64,000 nt of DNA, taken from Apostichopus japonicus. Lineage: Eukaryota > Echinodermata > Holothuroidea > Aspidochirotida > Stichopodidae. The translations under genes and the position numbers were made by a program. A model generated the notes under the pieces. It saw only the letters and a list, made by a program, of their open reading frames with translations. It was not told the origin of the DNA and searched no databases. The stretch is taken from assembly GCF_037975245.1 (NCBI RefSeq), contig NC_092575.1:14178310-14242309 (forward strand). Reading direction: 5' to 3'. Positions 55,661-64,000 of this stretch are shown here, one piece after another (the stretch's first letter is position 1; each line of letters starts with the position of its first letter).

Positions 55661-57461
55661 AGGACTGGGTCTTTATAGTGTTTTGGACTCCCAGTGTGTA
55701 TCTTGTTATAGCATATACAGTGCCCTGGTCTCATACCCATTGCAACAGCCTTAATTTGCAATTATACTTAACAGACCACAAATGCAGGCAACATTTCCAT
55801 TTTTAAATGTCAAAGTCTAATCAAAAAACGAACCACCCATTTGCTTAAGCTTCCCACACAACTGCTTTGTATGAACATCAATTTTCCAAGGAAGATAAAC
55901 AAACCATTTTTAAATGGTAAATAAAACCTAAGATTATAAATTTATATATTTTATATGTGTTATCGGTCAAGTAAACAGAAACACATTTCTCCACAAGTCT
56001 TCCAATCTTAATATCTTGATCAATTGCTGAGATATTAACTTTTGTTATTTACTTTATTTGGATATTAAAATATTGAATTGCAATATCAATTTGTGATATA
56101 TATTTGACAATATATCATATCATTGTTTTCATTGCTAATGTTCACTGATGAAACTTTTCAACACTTCAATTAGTCATAAAATGAATGAAGTACTTATAGC
56201 ACCTCCTATTAACATTAAATAACATTTATACTAACAATCACACACAGATGACTCATTTTCTGAGGTCAGATAATCATTTCAACCTTCAAGAAACATAAAA
56301 TGTAGACTTTTATTATTGAACACAGTCCATATTTGACATTAACTCTAGCACACCTTCTATTCATGTCCAAAAACAATTTGGGATGCAATTTGCCCAAATT
56401 AACTATTTGAGAGAAAAATGTAATAGATGAATATATTGTAAAGTTTTCGGAGATGTAGTTTAAAATGAACAGTTCCTATTAACTTTTTTGTTCTATTGCA
56501 AGCAAAGTACTTTTATTTTTACATGCAAGATCAAGACTGTGGTTCTGGAAGCAATGACTTTCTATTCTAAGAGGATTAAGTTAAGTTTTGAGGTTGAACT
56601 CTTCATTCTCACCAAGCAAAAGAAAGTGGAAATGGTTGAGAAGTACAAAGTCTTCCTTCAATTGCTGTTTAATTTCCGGTAGTGTGTATAAATTATCATT
56701 GTCATCTCATTCACTCCTAATGTTTTTCTGTCTGTATGTCTATGGAGTTTTTGTTCACTATTTATTTTCAGGGACTTTGTAACAAGAAAGAGTTCGGTTG
56801 AAAGTCCATGTTTGACATGACAGCTTGTTGTACAATTATTAACTCTTCCAAATAAAGTGAATAAACTGTAACATAGCATATCTCAACAATAATGAAACAG
56901 GCTATATAAAAACCCAGGGTGTTGGATCGATCTGCATTTCTTGATATTTCACAAGCTCTGCGGTCATCAATTTTGTAAATCTTATATTTAATAATACCGT
57001 TAACTATTCAGCATAATCAAAGCAGACATTTTTTTTCTCCAATTTCCTTGATAAATCAAAATATCAAACTTTATAATATTTTAGAATCTGCTCTGCAAAG
57101 AGAAGGTCATACCCTCAAGTCTTCAAGGACAGCACACCCAGCTATTATGATTCCAATGATATTGGTTCTCCGAGAAATTTGAAATGCATTGCTAAAGTGT
57201 GTTATTTGACACAAGCAAGACCTGGGTTTGGTTTAAGTAGTTAATCCAATTCACAGGATGAGCCTTGGATAATTTAAAAGGAAATATCTAAAGACGAAAA
57301 GAGACCCAAATGTGATGTTGCTGGAATAGTACAAATTCACAAGTTTTGACTTGTCTATAATATATCAAACAGTCCTACATCAAAATGACCTTTGTGCAAT
57401 GAGCCATTATTAAATGATTTCTCACATGTAAATAAATTTGATAGAAACTCCTCCTAATTAA

Positions 57462-57821
57462 AGGCATTGAAGACTCGCCCCAAACCGCATGCCGCGCTCT
57501 GAAAAAGTTAACTTTCTGTTGCTTGCAAGTGAAGTTTTCTGCTCGTCGCTACAAAATGCAGACAGTAATGAAACGTGATACCTTGTTATCTTTAGCTGGA
57601 CCTGAGATGTCCATCGCTGTATCGTTTGTACATTGTGCTGTGGGTATTGACCGCAGCTGTATGTAGTGACTGTACACTAGTGTTTAATTACCGAAGGTAG
57701 CAAGCTGTGTGCGTATTTTCTGTGATCGATGGTGGTGTCTAACACTTCTGTTACACCTCATTCGAAACTAGGTCAGATTACCGGCATTAGACGTTTCTTT
57801 TTGCGCAAGTCTCCATACCCT
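57462..57821. mobile_element. TTAA-bordered MITE, copy 2
   Basis: The ends AGGCATTGAAGACTCGCCCC and, in reverse complement, AGGGTATGGAGACTTGCGC match at most positions, and TTAA flanks both sides (57458-57461, 57822-57825). It is homologous throughout to 51818-52149, with better-kept ends here. It is non-coding; piggyBac-like or another TTAA/TA-targeting superfamily is inferred. Confidence 0.8.
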
Positions 57822-57945
57822 TTAAGGTAGCATACTCCATATAATTGCATGGGGCATTGAATAGGTATGTGCTACCTTAAGGTAGCATACTCAATATTAT
57901 TGCACAGGGCATTTTATAGGACTGTGCTACCTTAAGGTAGCATAC
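57822..57945. repeat. Two tandem mini-palindromes of about 60 bp
   Basis: Each unit opens AAGGTAGCATACTC and closes TGTGCTACCTT, its approximate reverse complement, with TTGCA-GGGGCATT-like sequence in the middle. Two units stand head to tail, followed by a third AAGGTAGCATAC opening. They abut the MITE end so that the TTAA is shared. Confidence 0.85.
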
Positions 57946-57989
57946 ATCCTAGTTAAACCCTATCCATCACTGCATAACTGACAAGCTGG

Positions 57990-58240
57990 CCATTCCTGGC
58001 ACCTTCAGTTTGACCATGAATATATTTTTGCTTTGCAGAGAGTCTGAAGTTTTCGTCACTTGTAACACAAATCTCTCTTCAATTGACCCAATTTTTGCCC
58101 TACAAGTACTTCCATTCTGTGTACTCTGACATCGAATCAACAAAAAGCCAGATCCCATTTGATAACATATCGATAAAGATGATCTCCTGATGCTTTTCGG
58201 CACTTTTCCAGAAGGAGAACGCTTGGGGTGATTCGTATAC
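57990..58240. repeat. Dispersed repeat, diverged copy 2
   Basis: It shares ordered blocks with 5325-5510 (TTTTCGTCACTT, AATTGACCCAATTTT, TTCTCCTGATGCTTTTCGGCAC). A minus-strand frame of 108 codons (57967-58293) covers it but matches nothing I know. The pair may be fragments of one mobile-element family. Confidence 0.5.
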
Positions 58241-58599
58241 ACTATATGGAATGTGATACCATAAGGACTTTTTGATAAAATTGTTTGTTGCAATCTGATG
58301 CTAATATCATTTCATGATATAGACCTAATTAACGTGGCAATTTCAAATAATCAAGTAAAAAGGATCTCCCTACGGCATCTCTGTTTCCTTTATAATGTCG
58401 GTCAAGTCGAGAGGAGGTTGGCCAGAGAAAGAGAAAATGTCCAGCCATTCTCCAGCTGACCATGCGACCTATTAAAGAAATGATATCTGAAGGAAGGAAA
58501 CTGGGATTTAAAGCGATTAAAAAATTGATTTTTCATCTGTGGAAGATTTCCCATAGCTTTGTGAGTCCTGTGATTCACATTACGCTTTACGTAAATTGA

Positions 58600-58757
58600 A
58601 TTAGCTCAGAGTGAAATCCCTTAATACAAGCCCTATGGCCTGTTGACCAGCAAACAACAAAGAAGAGAGGCAGAGAAGTGCATTGAGACCGCCGGTATAA
58701 TGTGCTATATAAATAAGTATTATTATTATTATTGTTATGATCATTATTATTATTAAG
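58600..58757 (+). mobile_element. Probable non-LTR element 3' tail with ATT repeat
   Basis: The sequence ends TGTGCTATATAAATAAGTATT followed by ATT units. GCGCTATATAAAT plus an (ATT)n tail is a common 3' terminus of LINEs and their SINE partners in aquatic animals. Only the tail is present, with no coding region. Confidence 0.45.
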
Positions 58758-59334
58758 AAAAAAATATGAGGGTGAGACAGACATAATTCAATGTTGTAGC
58801 TGATATTGTCTTATCAACTCTGATATTACTTATCCAAAGAAATTCATTCCTTTGATAAAATGTTTAAGCCCATTCAGTCACTACAATTTACATTTGACTC
58901 AAACACGGAAATCAAGAGTTCAAAATGGATTAACCGCATACACAATTACGATCGGAATCCATCTCGAAGATTTTAATATCAGAAAGAGATTGTGGTTTAA
59001 AAAAACATGCCTTTCCTAATCTAATCCCTGGATCAAACATGATATCATATCTGATACATGTGATACATTACTTTATGCAATAATATTGTGGAAGAAACAG
59101 CTGTTTGGTATTTACCAAAATCCAGAATTATATCCATTCAAGTCATTACAAGTGGATTTCCTTGCTTAAATAAGGCATTGACTCCAATCACTGTATTACT
59201 ACTTCTCTGGAAAAAAAAAATGGTTAAGGAACTGTGACTCATTTCGCTTTGAGATATAGTGCCAAAGCACGGCACTACAAAATCTCTGGGAATTTAAAGT
59301 CGCAAATATTGGTAAAGGCCGTGCTTTTGTTCTT

Positions 59335-59570
59335 GATCTTAGAGGGCAACAAAGGCCTATTGTTTTACTTTCCTCAGTTTACTACATTATGAAACTTAAA
59401 ATTTAATATGAATATATATATTATATTGATCATTGTCATAATTTGTGTACACATTTAGCCCTAAGATGAGTGATTTGACCCTTGCTCTAAGAGCACAACA
59501 AAGGCCTATTGTATTTACTTTCCTCATAGTTTGAGTAAACATTTAGCCCTGGGATGAGTGTTTTGACCCA
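59335..59570. repeat. Partial tandem duplication
   Basis: CAACAAAGGCCTATTGT-TTACTTTCCTCA and ACATTTAGCCCT--GATGAGTG-TTTGACCC each occur twice, about 85-140 bp apart, giving an interleaved duplicated block. Confidence 0.8.
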
Positions 59571-60715
59571 ACACTGACTATTTGGAGGTATCTACATATT
59601 ATGATTTATGCAATTTTGCAAATGTCATTAACGATAACGTTTAAAAAACTTTACACAAAAACCATGAGTAGTTATGAATAAGTTAGGAAGTAAACATAAA
59701 TGTTAAATGTAATAGATGGTACCACTGTAATTTGGGTTCAATTACAATATGGTCACACAATACACATTTCCCCAAATCTAAAATCTTTTACAAAGAAAGA
59801 ACTTTAAAAGAAACTTAAACGGTAAGACCCTTTAATTACATCACTTTGTGCGTGTTTCTACAAAAGGCGGAAATAAATGAGACTTCAGAAATTATCAAGT
59901 CTTGATAAAAAAAAAAATCCCTGAGATATTGATAAATACTTGAGATATTGAACAACTACTGACATAAACTTAAAATAATCTTTCGGCCTCAAAGAATCCA
60001 TTTTTGTGAAAAGCAGTATTTACTGTATTACGAATTCCATTAATATCAAACACACAAAACGATGCATATCATTGTGGCCTAAATCATCATCTTTTTCACT
60101 TTTGACAGGTTCCCTACAGCATGAATTAATGATGGGGTTACCCTTATAATTAGCCCTTTATTGCAAAGAATGATTAAATTTAAAGGTCTGCTTGTTAACA
60201 AGGTCAAAAGAACACAGGCTCCTCTCTGTAAATAGGACAAGCTCCATGGTATATAACACACTGTCCACCCGGTAAAACTCTAATCCACCATTCGTATGAT
60301 GATTAAAAGAGGAAGTTTTTGTTATTCCGCATTAGTGACACTTTACATACATGGCACAGTTGTTGTAGACATGGATTCCAGGATACGGTCTCGTTCTGCA
60401 TATATGTACTATTTTGGGAGCTTGATTTTGTTTCGACTAATGCAATGGCAAGAGTATGTGTCCAGTGTATTGCTGCCCTGTACATTACGTACAGTAAATA
60501 TGTGGAAGTATTAAAACCCATTGCGGGATGCAATTATAGTCATTATAGTCATATTGCATATAGATACGTTTGTCTGCATACATGTCTGTGTCCAGTTTGA
60601 CTTATTTACAGAATGAACAAAACTTTAATTCTGCTCATTCTTCACCAAGGAGCTAATTCCTTTCAAAAAGGAGATTCCTCATCATTATAATGTCTCCTGT
60701 ATGGAGATGAATTAG

Positions 60716-61752
60716 GCCTTAATGATAGGCATCTCAATGTGCAACTTTAGGCCTTCATGATAGGCATCGCAATGTGCATCTTTAGGCCTCCATTATAGGC
60801 ATCACAATGTGCATCTTTAGGCCTTCATGATAGGCACCGCAATGTGCATCTTTAGGCCTCCATGATAGGCATCGCAATGTGCATCTTTAGGCCTTCATGA
60901 TAGGCATCGCAATGTGCATCTTTAGGCCTCCATGATAGGCATCACAATGTGCATCTTTAGGCCTTCATGATAGGCACCGCAATGTGCATCTTTAGGCCTC
61001 CATGATAGGCATCGCAATGTGCATCTTTAGGCCTCCATGATAGGCATCGCAATGTGCATCTTTAGGTCTTCATGATTGGCACCGCAATGTGCATCTTTAG
61101 GCCTCCATGATAGGCATCGCAATGTGCATCTTTAGGCCTCCATAATAGGCATCGCAATGTGCATCTTTAGGCCTCCATTATAGGCATCACAATGTGCATG
61201 TTTAGGCCTTCATGATAGGCACCGCAATGTGCATCTTTACGCCTTCATGATAGGCATCACAATGTGCATCTTTAGGCCTCCATTATAGGCATCACAATGT
61301 GCATGTTTAGGCCTCCATGATAGGCACCGCAATGTGCATCTTTACGCCTTCATGATTGGCACCGCAATGTGCATCTTTAGGCCTCCATGATAGGCATCGC
61401 AATGTGCATTTTTAGGCCTCCATGATAGGCATCGCATTGTGCATCTTTAGGCCTCCATTATAGGCATCACAATGTGCATCTTTAGGCCTTCATGATAGGC
61501 ATCGCAATGTGCATCTTTAGGCCTTCATGATAGGCATCACAATGTGCACCTTTAGGCCTCCATGATAGGCATCACAATGTGCATGTTTAGGCCTTCATGA
61601 TAGGCACCGCAATGTGCATCTTTAGGCGTCCATGATAGGCATCGCAATGTGCATCTTTAGGCCTCCATGAAAGGCATCACAATGTGCATCTTTAGGCCTT
61701 CATGATAGGCATCGCAATGTGCATCTTTAGGCCTTCATGATAGGCATCGCAT
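60716..61752. repeat. 35-bp minisatellite, 30 units, no indels
   Basis: The unit is GCCTYCATGATAGGCAT, then CRCAATGTGCATCTTTAG. Units start every 35 bases exactly from 60716 to 61731; the thirtieth is cut short at 61752. Only substitutions distinguish units (CTT/CTC, GATAGG/TATAGG, ATCGC/ATCAC/ACCGC, CATC/CATG). Recurrent runs of the ATCAC, ACCGC, ATCGC variants in that order suggest a higher-order arrangement. It lies about 1 kb beyond the MTO1 stop codon, on the downstream side. Confidence 0.97.
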
Positions 61753-62199
61753 TTATAACTGAATGCATAGTACAGCTTTAGATGTCAATCTAAAGTGTAA
61801 AGTTTGAATACCACTCCCCAATTAGATAGTATTTGTTATTTTGGCATATTTTTGCAATTTTAGTAAATAGTTTTGTTTCTCTCCTAAGAATATGATAATG
61901 ATAATGATAATAACAGCCAAAACTTGATTGATATATCCAAACTATGGTAGAACTAGTATTAAGTCTGTAACAAAAGTGATGTGGCCCAGATTAGCTTGTA
62001 CTATTGGGGTTTGTTATTGCCATAGCAACACTAGTCAAGACCATAATAAATTAAAACTGCTGTCTCAATAGGGTATACTGTTGATACAAGGCATTCACAC
62101 AATATTATTACCAAAAGATCCCCTGCACCCCAACACCTACCCAAACCTAACTCTCAACTCAACTCTTAACTCTCAACCCCCCCACCCACCCCCCCCCCA
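61753..62199. other. Spacer between two minisatellites
   Basis: AT-rich sequence with GATAAT units near 61890-61915 and C runs near 62167-62198. No gene is seen. Confidence 0.6.
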
Positions 62200-62588
62200 C
62201 ATCGCAGTCACACCATCCTCATTTAAGATAAGAGTTCATATTCATTGCATCCACCTCACATCGCAGTCATACCGTCCTTATTAACGATATCAGTTCATAT
62301 TCATTGCATCCACCTTACATCACAGTCACACCGTCCTCATTCACGATATCAGTTCATATTCATTGCATCCACCTCACGTCGCAGTCATACCGTCCTCATT
62401 TGCGATAAGAGTTCATATTCATTGCATCCACCTCACGTCGCAGTCATACCGTCCTTATTAACGATATCAGTTCTTATTCATTGCATCCATCTGGCATCAC
62501 AGTCGTACCGTCCTTATTAACCATATCAGTTCATATTCATTGCATCCACCTCACATCGCAGTCACACTGTCCTCACATCGCAGTTGTT
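62200..62588. repeat. 59-bp minisatellite, about 6.6 units
   Basis: GTTCATATTCATTGCATCC recurs at 62234, 62293, 62352, 62411, 62470 (with one change) and 62529, exactly 59 bases apart. Each unit also has a CACRTCGCAGTC word, which on the minus strand reads GCGATGTGAGG in most copies. It starts about 130 bases beyond the MTO1 stop, so it is probably in that gene's 3' UTR. The plus-strand open frames across it are artefacts. Confidence 0.95.
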
Positions 62589-62704
62589 TGTAGCATCTTC
62601 AGAGAATCCACTGGAAAGCGGTCGACAACATCATGTCCCTTGATGAATGAGGGCAGTGTAACCTTTGAGACAACTTCACCAAAGTTTCTGGTAACATTCC
62701 TGGA

Positions 62705-62821
62705 TCAGGACGGATTCAGTGTTGTTGGGTGACTTCTGTTCCTCTCCCGTTTCTTAACGATCCACATAAGTTGTAATAATGCGCCTGGGGTCATTCCATT
62801 GATTCTACTAGCAGCACCAAT
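62705..62821 (-). CDS. MTO1: MTO1 (mitochondrial MnmG/GidA) last coding exon, C-terminus
   Basis: On the minus strand, an acceptor (TTTCATTTTAAG, AG at plus 62822-62823) leads into 38 codons and TGA at 62705-62707. The residues IGAASRINGMTPGALLQLMW then IVKKRERN match the C-terminal signature of MnmG/MTO1 (IGxASRIxGxTPAAxxxLLxxxK). MTO1 is a mitochondrial FAD protein that works with GTPBP3 to place the taurinomethyl group on U34 of mitochondrial tRNAs; this C-terminal region contacts the GTPase partner in bacteria. The rest of the gene lies to the right of the window; no preceding exon was found between 62822 and 64000. Gly replaces the usual Ala after TP. The frame stays open for 43 codons after the TGA. 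Confidence 0.82.
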   Translation of the reverse strand: MGAASRINGMTPGALLQLMWIVKKRERNRSHPTTLNPS

Positions 62822-64000
62822 CTTAAAATGAAATTTAAAAACAAGAATCCATAATCAATAACATGGTCTAAACGATGTGTTATAACTGACTAAACTTTTA
62901 TCACCCAAAGTTGTATAAATTCTTCGTCGTGAACTAGTCTTTCCTAGATAACAGAAAGTTGTCTTCATAATTAAACCTCAAGGTGGTCAAAGAGTTTTGC
63001 CAGTTAAACAAAAACAGAAAATACTTTTAAGTTGGGACACAACTCCAAAGTACCATCTTCAATTTAAAGGATGATAACTCTAAAGCATAAAATTAATTTT
63101 GATATATGCTATATAGACCGTTTACAACCGCTTCTATCAGATGTACTTCTATACTACATTTACAAGTTTTGAGAATTGTAGCCCTTTAAACACAGTTGAG
63201 GTTCATCAGTTAAAGTGACTGAACCTTGTAGTTTAAATCATGCAAAGACCATTAGAATAGATCAGTTCCTCAGATGCGATATACATGACTCAATGGGTAA
63301 ACATGACTGTTGGGACCTCAAAAGACATATTTATTTTGTGTTTATACAAATTTGTAATGGACAGATGGTGTTGTATGTCATCGAAGGATTTTACATTGTT
63401 TTTAAAAAGTTAAAAGAACCTGTGTTGGTTGAGTTTATTAGAGTGTAACAAACAACGAATTCACAATAAGACCTGTACCGAGGAACCGACTATGACATCA
63501 TCATCATCATCACCAATTCAGCCTTAAAGGAGCATTCAAGAGATGCTAAAGCATATTTTTAAAGTTCAATATATCTTGGAACCCAGAAATAGCTACAGAA
63601 ACAATACTTGTACATAAAAGTTTCTTACTGTTTGGACTATATAGTATAACTATCAAAATATTCTGCCTTTAGTCATTCTTAATATACATATGACAGAAAT
63701 TGTTACAAAGGAGAATTCTCTGCAGATTTTTTTTTCTTTTATCAAAGATCTCAATCTAACTAACCACAGACAGAGATAAGACATAGATGCTGTAAAAACA
63801 GAAGGCCACCACTGCGGCATGGAGGCATATGTCATCCCAGATGCACCATTGGGGAGACAGTTGTCAAGTAATAATAACGCATTGGCTATAGATGATTATA
63901 AAGGAAATGAGATTACCAATGTACCTGCTGGCTAAGATAGTCAGGGTAACATCTGTAAAACAAAAACCTTTGCAGCTGGCAAACCTACCCAATCATCATG
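62822..64000 (-). other. Intron of the MTO1 gene (to the window edge)
   Basis: No exon matching the expected preceding MTO1 sequence (an LDY...LSxExREKL...RPxT region) was found on the minus strand. A 30-base stretch at about 63922-63951 is bounded by an acceptor-like TTTTACAG and a donor-like GTACAT on the minus strand, but its three frames do not fit MTO1. A TCA/ATC microsatellite is at about 63495-63511. Otherwise I see nothing. Confidence 0.55.

Larger units (their letters stand above)
50464..57457. other. Possible long 3' UTR and intergenic DNA
   Basis: No second gene is recognised. The 157-codon minus-strand frame (51027-51500) and the 148- and 105-codon plus-strand frames (54920-55366, 53974-54291) have no domain, repetitive or AT-driven composition, and no splice context. 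The stretch contains a TTAA-bordered MITE (51818-52149), G/C runs (50752-50764, 52194-52209, 52798-52811), an imperfect duplication near 55219-55340 and three short direct repeats near 55615. Confidence 0.5.

Noticed and set aside
60716-61752. CRISPR array
   Set aside because: Units are contiguous tandem repeats with no unique spacers, in a eukaryotic sequence.
62081-62732. Plus-strand open frames across the 59-bp array and MTO1 exon
   Set aside because: The frame shifts from unit to unit because 59 is not a multiple of three; beyond the array the frame is the shadow of the MTO1 exon on the other strand.
63922-63951. 30-base MTO1 exon near the right edge
   Set aside because: Splice-like borders are present on the minus strand, but none of the three frames resembles the MTO1 segment expected before the last exon.

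Overview
The window looks like nuclear DNA from a marine invertebrate deuterostome, and an echinoderm such as a sea cucumber is my best guess. The reasons are AT-rich sequence, multi-kilobase introns with GT-AG borders, tRNA-derived SINEs, non-LTR remnants, many short hAT-type and TTAA-bordered elements, and minisatellites. The species is an inference from general texture and from protein similarity recognised by eye. No bacterial operons, CRISPR arrays, rRNA genes or convincing free-standing tRNA genes were seen.

Two protein-coding genes can be supported. The first occupies about 8.7 to 50.4 kb on the plus strand. It is a phospholipid phosphatase (lipid phosphate phosphatase, PLPP/LPP, PAP2 superfamily) in six coding exons: 14052-14185, 23023-23183, 44609-44934, 45423-45480, 45810-45986 and 50208-50381. 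All junction phases agree. Together they encode a six-pass membrane enzyme of about 343 residues, with the three catalytic motifs KX6RP, PSGH and RX5HX3D intact. A further upstream exon ending at 8700 is proposed. If it is used, splicing itself creates the ATG (AT from 8699-8700, G from 14052), with an in-frame stop shortly upstream. The exon ending at 45986 can also read through its donor to a stop at 46079, followed by AATAAA and a GT-rich stretch, which suggests an alternative 3' end.

The second gene enters from the right edge on the minus strand. Only its last coding exon (62705-62821) is inside the window. It encodes the C-terminus of MTO1, the mitochondrial relative of bacterial MnmG/GidA. 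The two genes are tail to tail, with about 12 kb between their stop codons. The MTO1 downstream region holds a 59-bp minisatellite and a 35-bp minisatellite of 30 units without a single indel.

Layout: 1-8.6 kb is an intergenic, transposon-rich flank (a large foldback element, a hAT MITE, and two more hAT-type elements with perfect 8-bp target duplications). 8.7-14 kb is the putative intron 1. 14.2-23 kb is intron 2 (second hAT MITE copy, a tRNA-like foldback, a 128-bp TCC array, a 145-bp triplication). 23.2-44.6 kb is a 21-kb intron 3 (two SINEs, a LINE tail, a hAT element, local duplications). 44.6-50.4 kb holds the catalytic exons. 50.4-62.7 kb is the PLPP 3' UTR and intergenic DNA. No new multi-gene system was found. 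The most useful leads are the split start codon, the intronic polyadenylation isoform, the MTO1 in-frame TGA with an open extension, and the well-bounded transposable elements.
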